Made by a program: the position numbers and the translations under genes. Shown piece after piece: positions 1-5,590 of a stretch of DNA of 8,491 nt (its first letter is position 1; each line of letters begins with the position of its first letter). The notes under the pieces were generated by a model, which saw nothing but the letters and a program-made list of their open reading frames with translations, made no database searches and was not told the DNA's origin. The stretch spans positions 1 to 8,491 of the forward strand of contig CAAECB010000067.1 of assembly GCA_900754285.1 (NCBI GenBank). Reading direction: 5' to 3'. Origin of the DNA: Clostridia bacterium (GTDB taxonomy: Bacteria; Bacillota; Clostridia; TANB77; CAG-508).

Positions 1-107
1 TAAAACGCGGTTACATACACAAAGTATGCGCCCTTGCCTTTTAAATAAAATTTGCCTTGCCAAAATTTAATTCTTTTCCAACTAATATGTGAGGAAGGTG
101 ATAAAAA
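1..107. other. Upstream intergenic or gene-end segment with small repeats
   Basis: No complete gene lies here. One + frame is open from the window edge to a stop at 68-70 and could be the tail of an upstream gene, but it has no recognisable protein character. The stretch is richer in G and C than its surroundings. It has a short hairpin (CATAC 14-18, GTATG 24-28) and TTGCC-type direct repeats at 34-38, 52-56 and 57-61. The SD of the following gene (GAGGAAGGTG, 91-100) is clear. No convincing promoter was found, so the next gene may be read from upstream. Confidence 0.4.
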
Positions 108-791
108 ATGGAAGAATGCAAAATTAAAAATTTGTTTTCTTTAGAAAATACAATAGCTGCACCGCTTTTAAAAAAATATACATATCCTTGGGAAGTGCTA
201 CCAGATATAAGTGATTTTATAATAGAATTAGGTAATACTTTATCAGAAAAAGAGTATGATATGCCTGAGGAAAATGTGTGGATTTCTAAAACTGCTAATA
301 TTGCAAAAACAGCATATATTAAAGGACCTGTAATTATTTGCGAAAATGCAGAGATTAGGCATTGTGCTTTTATTAGAGGAAATGCCATAATTGGTAAAAA
401 TACAGTTGTTGGTAATTCTACAGAATTAAAAAATGTTATTTTATTTGATAATGTTCAAGTTCCACATTACAATTATGTTGGTGATTCTATTTTAGGTTAT
501 AAAGCTCATATGGGTGCAGGTTCTTTAACATCAAATGTAAAATCAGATAAAAAAAATGTTGTAATAAAAAATAATGTGACTGGTGAAGCAATAGAAACTA
601 ATAGAAAAAAAGTTGGTGCTATGTTAGGGGATTTTGTTGAAATTGGTTGTGGAAGTGTTTTGAATCCAGGAAGTGTTATAGGAAAAAATACTAACATATA
701 TCCACTTTCTTCTGTTAGAGGAGTTGTTCCTGAAAATAGTATTTTTAAGGATAGTAATAATGTTATTATAAAAAAAGAAGATTTAAGTTAA
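108..791 (+). CDS. GlmU-like left-handed beta-helix (hexapeptide repeat) acyltransferase, no nucleotidyltransferase domain
   Basis: 227 aa. Residues from about 60 to 210 show hexapeptide-repeat periodicity typical of left-handed beta-helix acyltransferases (for example A-x-I/V-G-K-N-T runs near 93-100 and 189-196). The stretch PHYNYVGDS (119-127) followed by GAGSLTSN (136-143) matches the acetyl-CoA/glucosamine-1-phosphate part of GlmU, where the His (here H120) is the catalytic base. The GlmU uridylyltransferase domain is absent; residues 1-58 are a short helical N-terminus. Such short proteins are often labelled 'UDP-N-acetylglucosamine pyrophosphorylase', which this domain content does not support. 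I infer an N-acetyltransferase acting on a sugar phosphate or nucleotide sugar, substrate unproven. Start ATG 108 has SD GAGGAAGGTG at 91-100. The last codons overlap the terminator stem. Confidence 0.85.
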   Translation: MEECKIKNLFSLENTIAAPLLKKYTYPWEVLPDISDFIIELGNTLSEKEYDMPEENVWISKTANIAKTAYIKGPVIICENAEIRHCAFIRGNAIIGKNTVVGNSTELKNVILFDNVQVPHYNYVGDSILGYKAHMGAGSLTSNVKSDKKNVVIKNNVTGEAIETNRKKVGAMLGDFVEIGCGSVLNPGSVIGKNTNIYPLSSVRGVVPENSIFKDSNNVIIKKEDLS

Positions 792-814
792 AAATAGCTT
801 AAATCTTCTTTTTT
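771..814. terminator. Bidirectional intrinsic terminator between convergent genes
   Basis: A perfect 17-bp inverted repeat (771-787 with 798-814, AAAAAAGAAGATTTAAG on the left arm) encloses a 10-nt loop. The arms end in A6 and T6, so each strand gives a hairpin followed by a U-run. The left arm includes the last codons of the 108-791 gene and the loop contains its stop. It serves that gene and can also end the minus-strand gene 885-1256. Confidence 0.85.
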
Positions 815-839
815 CTATATAACAAATTTGTTATATAGA
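814..839. repeat. 26-bp perfect palindrome
   Basis: Bases 814-839 are identical to their reverse complement, centred on ...ACAAATTTGT... between 826 and 827. It abuts the terminator but has no U-run after it on either strand, so it is not itself a simple terminator. It could form a cruciform or RNA hairpin, or be a protein-binding site. Function unknown. Confidence 0.7.
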
Positions 840-884
840 GTTATTGCATATCAAATCTAAAATAAATTTAATGTGCAAAATTTG

Positions 885-1256
885 TTACATTTTTTGTTCG
901 CCTGGAATGAAATAATCAACTACTCCATAGATTAAAGCACCTATGATAGCAGCAATCCAAGAAATGGAGTATCCAGCAACAAAGAATTGTGTAACATACA
1001 AAGTAATAGCAGCTAGTGCAAATCCTACAAATCCTTTACCAAATGGACTAGCATGTAGACCAGTAAATTTTGTTACTAAATAATCTATAACTGTTAAAAC
1101 AACAGCTGCTATAATTAATGTCCAAATGTTATTTATAGAAAAACCAGGTGTGAAAAATGCTGTAATTGCTAAAACGACAGCTGCACCGATTAATCTTCCT
1201 ATTATTTGCCATGCAGTAGAACTACCACTTTGGGTGTTTGATTGTGTGTTTGACAT
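885..1256 (-). CDS. Phage holin family protein (4-TM small membrane protein)
   Basis: 123 aa. After a polar Ser/Thr/Gln/Asn-rich N-terminus (1-15) come four hydrophobic segments at about 20-37, 43-60, 75-93 and 98-116. The 'FTPGFSI...' motif after TM1 and its echo 'FVAGYSI' after TM3 suggest an internal two-fold repeat, as in the Phage_holin_4_2 type family that is common in clostridial chromosomes. Despite the family name there is no endolysin or phage gene nearby, so a lytic role is not supported; a housekeeping or sporulation membrane role is as likely. The start is decided by a strong AAGGAGG (1272-1266) 9 nt before ATG 1256. It ends at the bidirectional terminator and is divergent from the DUF421 gene. 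Confidence 0.8.
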   Translation of the reverse strand: MSNTQSNTQSGSSTAWQIIGRLIGAAVVLAITAFFTPGFSINNIWTLIIAAVVLTVIDYLVTKFTGLHASPFGKGFVGFALAAITLYVTQFFVAGYSISWIAAIIGALIYGVVDYFIPGEQKM

Positions 1257-1329
1257 GATGAATAACCTCCTTACCTAAAAAATGTGAATAATAAAATTTA
1301 TTAATTCATTTTTTTAAAGGTTCTAATCA

Positions 1330-1358
1330 TATTATGGACAAAAAAATTATAATTATAC
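1330..1358 (-). promoter_or_regulatory. Candidate sigma-G-type (forespore) promoter of the holin-like gene
   Basis: On the minus strand GTATA (1358-1354), 17 nt, then CATAATA (1336-1330) fits the Bacillus subtilis sigma-G consensus (GHATR, N17-18, CATNHTA) at every defined position. Transcription would start near 1323, giving a leader of about 67 nt before the ATG at 1256. No good sigma-A promoter is seen on this strand in the interval. The motif is short and AT-rich, so chance is possible. Confidence 0.45.
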
Positions 1359-1442
1359 ATAAAAATTATTAAAAATGTATAAAAAGAAAAATTTTTGAAA
1401 AAAATAAAAAAGAAGAATAAAATTTTGAAAGGAAGATTAAAG

Positions 1443-2120
1443 TTGTTAGTTACTTTTTTTAGAGCAATTTTATTGTATATAATAGTTTTAATTGTTATGA
1501 GATTGATGGGAAAAAGGGAAATAGGTCAATTGCAACCATTTGAGCTTGCAATTTCAATAATGATAGCAGATTTGGCATCAATACCTATGACAGATACAGG
1601 TGTGCCTATTTCAAATGGAATAATACCTATATTAGGATTACTTGTGATGCATTTATTAATATCAATAATAAATTTAAAAAGTATAAAGGCAAGAGAAATA
1701 ATATGTGGAAAACCTCGAATTTTAATATATAGAGGGCGTATTGATGAAAAAGCCCTGAAAAAAGAGAGATTTACAATTAACGAATTAGAGGAAAGGCTTA
1801 GAGGGAATAATGTTGTAAATTTAGGTGATGTGGAATATGCAATATTAGAAACAAGTGGAAATATTACAGTTATTCAAAAACCAGAAAAAAGAAATACAAT
1901 TCCAGAAGATTTTAATATAGTTCCAGATTATGAAGGGATTTCTTATGATTTAGTTGTTGATGGTAAAATCATGGATAAAAATTTGAAAAAGCTTGGTAAA
2001 AATTATCAATGGTTAAAAAATCAAGTTGCAAAATTTAATATAAGACCAGAAGAGGCATTAGTAGTGACAATTGATGGAAAAGGTCAAATATTTTGCCAAG
2101 AAAAAGAAAAGAAAGATTAG
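1443..2120 (+). CDS. DUF421 (YetF-like) membrane protein
   Basis: 225 aa from TTG 1443. Three N-terminal hydrophobic segments (about 2-20, 33-48, 58-77) include the family hallmark REIGQLQPFE (25-34). A cytoplasmic alpha/beta YetF domain follows, with KPRILIYRGRID near 90-101 and a charged tail. The start is chosen because AAAGGAAG (1428-1435) sits 7 nt before TTG 1443, and homologues typically begin '(M)LVTFFRAI'. An in-frame TTG at 1395 would add 16 Lys-rich residues but has no SD. DUF421 proteins occur in many spore-formers; related proteins with DUF421 plus DUF1657 in Bacillus influence the spore membrane and heat resistance, but a biochemical activity is not settled. It is followed by the DUF4363 gene, a common clostridial pair. 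Confidence 0.85.
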   Translation: MLVTFFRAILLYIIVLIVMRLMGKREIGQLQPFELAISIMIADLASIPMTDTGVPISNGIIPILGLLVMHLLISIINLKSIKAREIICGKPRILIYRGRIDEKALKKERFTINELEERLRGNNVVNLGDVEYAILETSGNITVIQKPEKRNTIPEDFNIVPDYEGISYDLVVDGKIMDKNLKKLGKNYQWLKNQVAKFNIRPEEALVVTIDGKGQIFCQEKEKKD

Positions 2121-2169
2121 GTTATGAAATTTTATGTAAGAACTGTGTAAAAGAAAGGTTGTGAGTGTT

Positions 2170-2568
2170 TTGTATAAAGAAATAATTTTCTCTATAGTCA
2201 TAGTTGTTGTGGTTGTTGTAGGAAATGTGGTAACGCAAAATTATACACATAAATCGGTTAAAAATACTACCACTGAACTGGAAGAATTGAAACAAGAGTT
2301 ATTAAGTGAGTCAAATGAAGATATAGATTGGGATAATGCTAAAGAAAAATTTTCTGTTTTGCAAACAGAGTGGAGAAATAGTTTTGAAAAATTGGCATAT
2401 TATATTGAACATGATGAGTTGGAAAAAGTTGATACGAATTTGATTGGACTTAAAAGTTATATTGATACTCAGGAAGAGGCTGATGCTGTAAGTGAACTTG
2501 AAAAAAGTGTTTTTGTTTTGAAACATATAGAAGATAAAACTAGAATGAATTTAAAAAATATTTTTTAA
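2170..2568 (+). CDS. DUF4363 family protein, single N-terminal membrane anchor
   Basis: 132 aa from TTG 2170. A strongly hydrophobic segment (about 5-19, a run of Ile and Val) serves as signal anchor, and the rest is a charged, helical extracytoplasmic domain with repeated Leu/Glu spacing and a conserved-looking 'W..SFEKLAYYIEHDELEKVD' core. This is the layout of DUF4363, which is often beside DUF421. The gene begins about 50 nt after the DUF421 stop with no promoter between, so it is co-transcribed. GTG 2161 is in frame, but the SD AGAAAGG (2152-2158) would be only 2 nt from it; TTG 2170 gives a usable spacing and yields 'MYKEII...'. Function is unknown; the pair may work together in the membrane. 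Confidence 0.8.
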   Translation: MYKEIIFSIVIVVVVVVGNVVTQNYTHKSVKNTTTELEELKQELLSESNEDIDWDNAKEKFSVLQTEWRNSFEKLAYYIEHDELEKVDTNLIGLKSYIDTQEEADAVSELEKSVFVLKHIEDKTRMNLKNIF

Positions 2569-2569
2569 T

Positions 2570-2601
2570 ATTCTAGAAAGTTCGGAGAACTTTTATAGAA
2601 T
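2570..2601 (+). terminator. Weak candidate terminator after the DUF421-DUF4363 operon
   Basis: The stem AAAGTTC/GAACTTT (2577-2583 with 2587-2593) has a GGA loop, and an outer arm ATTCTA/TAGAAT (2570-2575 with 2596-2601). Only a TTTT tract follows the inner stem, and it is partly inside the outer arm. Position two bases after the stop supports a terminator or 3' stabiliser role, but it is not strong. Confidence 0.45.
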
Positions 2602-2644
2602 AGAACAAAAGTGAACATTAATAGCATTATAACTTGTTTAGAAT

Positions 2645-2676
2645 ATAAAAAGAGAAGATTGGATTCAATCTTCTCT
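2645..2676 (-). terminator. Intrinsic terminator of the small minus-strand gene
   Basis: An 11-bp perfect stem (AGAGAAGATTG 2651-2661 with 2666-2676) has a 4-nt loop. Read on the minus strand it is followed by TTTT (2650-2647) and ATATT, while the plus strand has no U-run. This orientation fits termination of the small gene at 2716-2871. A shorter CCTG/CAGG hairpin (2681-2694) precedes it. Confidence 0.7.
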
Positions 2677-2715
2677 GTTCCTGTTGAGTCAGGCTATAAT
2701 TCATAATAATATGTA

Positions 2716-2871
2716 TTAAATAACTATATTTACAATAGTTAGAAATAAAGCATATAATAAAGTTTTTATAGATATTCTAATAGATGTTTCTTTTACTTTA
2801 TTAATAACCATCAATCTATGTTCTTTTCTAATAGCTAAAGCTAAACAATCATTTTTTGGATTTTCGTTCAT
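2716..2871 (-). CDS. Small 51-aa membrane-anchored protein of unknown function
   Basis: A short frame that gene callers could miss. It starts MNENPKNDCLALAIRKEHRL, continues with a basic stretch and ends in a hydrophobic segment (about residues 37-51, LTIVNIVI at the end) that could insert in the membrane with almost no tail. Evidence that it is real: AAGGAG (2886-2881) lies 9 nt before the ATG at 2871, a near-consensus promoter lies at 2962-2934, and an oriented terminator lies 40 nt after the stop. The C-terminal tail-anchor layout resembles small regulatory or stress membrane peptides, but I recognise no family. It lies downstream of metK on the same strand, separated by about 190 bases and its own promoter. 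Confidence 0.7.
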   Translation of the reverse strand: MNENPKNDCLALAIRKEHRLMVINKVKETSIRISIKTLLYALFLTIVNIVI

Positions 2872-2933
2872 AGTAATCAACTCCTTATTCTTGTGTAAAT
2901 TAAAAATTCTTATGTAAAACTATCTATAATTCA

Positions 2934-2962
2934 ATTTTACGACAAAAAAATAAGGTTGTCAA
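2934..2962 (-). promoter_or_regulatory. Sigma-A promoter of the 51-aa protein gene
   Basis: TTGACA (2962-2957, perfect -35), 17 nt, TAAAAT (2939-2934, 5 of 6 for the -10). The start is expected near 2927, giving a leader of about 55 nt before the ATG at 2871. Confidence 0.75.
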
Positions 2963-2965
2963 CAC

Positions 2966-3049
2966 TTTTGTAACAAAAAAGTAATATTTTTGTAATAAAA
3001 ATGTAATATTTGTAACAAATTAAAGTGTTTTAACAAGAGATAATGTAAT
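2966..3049. repeat. Helically phased GTAA / A-tract array upstream of a promoter
   Basis: GTAA begins at 2970, 2981, 2992, 3003, 3012 and 3045, so steps are 11, 11, 11, 9 and 33 bases. Runs of A or T (2975-2980, 2987-2991, 2997-3001, 3009-3011, 3017-3019) alternate at about the same step. TTTTGTAACAAAA (2966-2978) and TTTGTAACAAA (3009-3019) are odd-centred palindromes about two helical turns apart each side of TTTTTGTAATAAAAA (2987-3001). It begins 4 bases upstream of the -35 at 2962. It may bend DNA, act as an UP-like element or bind a regulator. Confidence 0.55.
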
Positions 3050-3061
3050 TAATGTCAGATT

Positions 3062-4177
3062 TTATTCTAAATTTATGATTTTTTCCCAACTTAAAAATTC
3101 TTTACCAAAGTGTCCATAATTAGTAGTTGATTTGTAAATAGGAGCCGTTAAATTTAAGTAATTTATGATGCCTAAAGGTGTTAAATCAAATTTATTTTTT
3201 ATTTTGTTTAATATTTCATCTTCTGAGATTTTATTTGTACCAAATGTATCAATAAAAACAGATAGAGGTTTTTTCATACCTATGGCATAAGAAACTTGCA
3301 ATTCACATTTATCAGCAAAACCATTTGCAACAATGTTTTTTGCAATATGTCTCATCATATAAGCAGCAGACCTATCAACTTTAGTGCAATCTTTTCCAGA
3401 AAAAGCACCACCACCATGTCTGGCATATCCACCATAAGTATCAACAATGATTTTTCTACCAGTTAGACCAGTATCTCCTAAAGGTCCTCCAATAATAAAT
3501 TTTCCAGTAGGATTAATATGGATTTTTGTATTTTCATCAATATACTTTTTTGGTATAACAGAATAAATAACATTTTCAATAATGTCATTTCTCATTTTAT
3601 AAATATCAGTTCCTTCTTCATATTGACTAGAAATCAAGATATTTTCAATTCTACTTGGAATACCATCAATATATTGAACAGTTACTTGTGTTTTTCCATC
3701 TGGTCTTAAATATGGCAAAATATTATTTTTTCGCACTTCACTTAATCTTTTAGAAAGCTTATGTGCCATATTTATAGCAAAAGGCATATAATTTTCTGTT
3801 TCATTAGTAGCATAGCCAAACATAATTCCTTGGTCTCCGGCACCACCTGTATCAACACCTAGTGCAATATCAGGACTTTGTTTTACAATATAAATTTCAA
3901 TATCACATGTATCTGGATTTATATCAAGAAGCTCGCTTCCATAGCCTATTTCCTTTATTGCATTTCTTACGATTGATTCAATATTAATATTAGCTGTACT
4001 TGTTACTTCTCCTGAAACTATTATTTTATTTTTTGTTGCAAATGTTTCTATTGCTACTCTTGAGTTTTTATCTTGTTTTAAATATTCATCTAATAGTGAA
4101 TCAGAAATATAGTCACATAACTTATCAGGATGTCCTTCTGTTACACTTTCAGATGTGAAAAAATAATTTCTATTCAT
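3062..4177 (-). CDS. metK: S-adenosylmethionine synthetase (methionine adenosyltransferase)
   Basis: 371 aa. It makes S-adenosylmethionine from ATP and methionine in the cytoplasm, with release of phosphate and diphosphate. Family motifs are all present: FTSESVTEGHPDK (7-19) at the N-terminus, GGAGDQGIMFGYA (111-123), NPTGKFIIGGPLGDTGLTGRK (222-242), and the P-loop-like GGGAFSGKD (255-263) followed by KVDRSAAY. The end, YGHFGKEFLSWEK, is the usual C-terminus. It looks intact, slightly shorter than typical bacterial MetK (about 380-400 aa). The start at 4177 is chosen because GGAGG (4189-4185) lies 7 nt before it and because homologues begin there. An in-frame ATG at 4240 would lie upstream of the likely transcription start. 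It is divergent from the 4318 operon. Confidence 0.97.
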   Translation of the reverse strand: MNRNYFFTSESVTEGHPDKLCDYISDSLLDEYLKQDKNSRVAIETFATKNKIIVSGEVTSTANINIESIVRNAIKEIGYGSELLDINPDTCDIEIYIVKQSPDIALGVDTGGAGDQGIMFGYATNETENYMPFAINMAHKLSKRLSEVRKNNILPYLRPDGKTQVTVQYIDGIPSRIENILISSQYEEGTDIYKMRNDIIENVIYSVIPKKYIDENTKIHINPTGKFIIGGPLGDTGLTGRKIIVDTYGGYARHGGGAFSGKDCTKVDRSAAYMMRHIAKNIVANGFADKCELQVSYAIGMKKPLSVFIDTFGTNKISEDEILNKIKNKFDLTPLGIINYLNLTAPIYKSTTNYGHFGKEFLSWEKIINLE

Positions 4178-4199
4178 GTATAATCCTCCATTCATTTCT

Positions 4200-4228
4200 A
4201 TAATAACATAAGGCATAAAAGATATCAA
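4200..4228 (-). promoter_or_regulatory. Sigma-A promoter of metK
   Basis: On the minus strand TTGATA (4228-4223), 17 nt, TATTAT (4205-4200); each box matches 5 of 6. Start near 4193 gives a leader of only about 15 nt, which contains the SD and excludes a riboswitch. A second TTGATA (4260-4255) lies 32 nt upstream with a poorer -10. Confidence 0.65.
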
Positions 4229-4285
4229 GAAATAATGCATACATAAAAAAAGATTATCAATAAACTTTTAATTGAAAAAATGATA

Positions 4286-4294
4286 TGATATAAT
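4286..4294 (+). promoter_or_regulatory. Extended -10 promoter of the 4318-7900 operon
   Basis: TGATATAAT (4286-4294) is a perfect TATAAT with the TG extension. The -35 position (about 4266-4271, TTTTAA) is poor, as is usual with extended -10 promoters. Start near 4301 gives a leader of about 17 nt with the SD AAAGGGGGA (4302-4310) before ATG 4318. Confidence 0.6.
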
Positions 4295-4317
4295 CAAAAA
4301 TAAAGGGGGAATTATAT

Positions 4318-4803
4318 ATGAAACAAGATTTAATTGAAAATTTAAAAATAATACTTATATTTGGAAAGAAAAAAGTAGATGGTCAATTAAGAGATGGGCA
4401 AATAGAAAAAATACCAGTAGAAGAGGATGATACAGCACATTATTTTTATATGAAAGAATATTTAAAAGAACATTTTAAGAATGAAGAAGAGGTACAAAAA
4501 TCAGTAAAAGAAAGACATGATGTAAACAGCATATTTTATGAAATACAAAAATTAGGACATATTGCATTTGCAGAAAATACATCAGCTCCAACATATAAAA
4601 CAGGAATATTTTATATGCCAAATGAAATTTCAGAAAAACAAAGAAAATCCTTAAAAAAATTACAAAAACAGCTAGAAATAGAAGACTATAACATCACAGA
4701 ATTTTTAAATTTACATAGAAATGAAGAAGGAATATTATTAGGAAATCAAAAACAAGGAAAAGCACAAATATTAAAAGAATTTACAGAAGACCGAGAAAGA
4801 TAA
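4318..4803 (+). CDS. Hypothetical soluble protein, first gene of the exporter operon
   Basis: 161 aa, family not recognised. It is highly charged (many Lys and Glu), with no signal peptide and no membrane segment, so probably cytoplasmic. Visible elements are a hydrophobic strand LKIILIFGKKK (9-19), an acidic turn near 35-40, an HYFYMKEYLKEHF helix (41-53), a central DVNSIFYEIQKLGHIAFAENTS stretch (69-90) and Lys/Gln-rich helices near 104-120. No helix-turn-helix, kinase, response-regulator or nucleotide-binding motif is seen. ATG 4318 has the strong SD AAAGGGGGA. The gap to the ABC ATPase gene is 25 nt with no promoter or terminator, so it is likely co-transcribed and may serve the exporter as regulator or accessory, which is inference from position only. 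Confidence 0.75.
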   Translation: MKQDLIENLKIILIFGKKKVDGQLRDGQIEKIPVEEDDTAHYFYMKEYLKEHFKNEEEVQKSVKERHDVNSIFYEIQKLGHIAFAENTSAPTYKTGIFYMPNEISEKQRKSLKKLQKQLEIEDYNITEFLNLHRNEEGILLGNQKQGKAQILKEFTEDRER

Positions 4804-4828
4804 ATATAGAAATGGAGAAAAAGTTTTT

Positions 4829-5590
4829 ATGGAAAAGGTAATAGAAGTTAATAATTTAACAAAAGAATATAAAGGAAAAAAGGCCATAGATGATTTGACA
4901 TTTGAAGTATATAAAGGAGAAATATTAGGATTATTAGGGCCAAATGGTTCAGGGAAAAGCACAACAATAAATTCAATATTGGCATTATTAAAATATCAAA
5001 AAGGAAGTATAAAAATATTTGGAAAAGAAATGAAACCAGATTCTTATGATATAAAGCAAAAAATAGGTGTAATCTTTCAAGAGGTAGCAGTTCTAAATGA
5101 ACTAAATGTGTATGACAATATCAATTATTTTTGTGGATTATATATAAAGGACAAGGAAATTAGAAAAAAGTATGTAGAAGAGGCAATTGAATTAGTTGGA
5201 TTAAAAGAATTTAAAAAATATTTACCAAAACAATTATCAGGTGGTTTACTAAGAAGATTAAATATAGCTTGTGGAATAGCTCATAAACCAGAATTGATTT
5301 TTTTAGATGAGCCAACAGTAGCAGTAGATCCACAAAGTAGAAATAATATATTAGATGGAATAAAAAAATTAAGAGATAATGGAGCAACAATAGTATATAC
5401 TACTCATTACATGGAAGAGGTAGAGATTCTTTGCGACAGAATTATTATATTAGATAAAGGGAAAATAATTGCTGAGGGTACAAGTGATGAATTAAAAAAA
5501 CAAGCAAATATAGAAGAAAAAATAGAAAGAGTAGGACCAACATTAAATGATGTCTTTTTAAAGCTTACAGGAAAGGAGCTAAGAGACTAA
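4829..5590 (+). CDS. ABC transporter ATP-binding protein (ABC-2 exporter, LnrL-like)
   Basis: 253 aa, one nucleotide-binding domain. Walker A is GPNGSGKST (37-45), the Q-loop Gln is at 84 (VIFQEVAVL), the signature is LSGGL (136-140), Walker B is LIFLDEP (156-162, catalytic Glu 161), the D-loop is AVDPQ (165-169) and the switch His is 193 (TTHYMEE). The signature has Leu at the place of the usual Gln (LSGGQ), a tolerated position in this group, where LSGG-x-x-RRLN is common. It energises the two permeases that follow and is expected at the inner face of the membrane. GGAG at 4814-4817 lies 11 nt before ATG 4829, a rather long spacing. Its stop overlaps the next ATG by one base (TAATG), indicating translational coupling. 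Confidence 0.95.
   Translation: MEKVIEVNNLTKEYKGKKAIDDLTFEVYKGEILGLLGPNGSGKSTTINSILALLKYQKGSIKIFGKEMKPDSYDIKQKIGVIFQEVAVLNELNVYDNINYFCGLYIKDKEIRKKYVEEAIELVGLKEFKKYLPKQLSGGLLRRLNIACGIAHKPELIFLDEPTVAVDPQSRNNILDGIKKLRDNGATIVYTTHYMEEVEILCDRIIILDKGKIIAEGTSDELKKQANIEEKIERVGPTLNDVFLKLTGKELRD

Noticed and set aside
57..88. TTGCCA...TAATAT as promoter of the first gene
   Set aside because: The spacing is 20 nt, too long for a sigma-A promoter, and no alternative -10 fits.
41..388. Long minus-strand frame opposite the beta-helix gene
   Set aside because: It is antisense to a gene with clear family motifs, lacks an SD and shows no protein family features.
885..1256. Evidence of a prophage from the 'holin' gene
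   Set aside because: No other phage gene, integrase or attachment repeat is in the window; the family is common in chromosomes outside prophages.
4178..4240. Upstream ATG giving a 392-aa MetK
   Set aside because: The added residues have no family homology, the SD fits only 4177, and the predicted promoter lies inside the extension.
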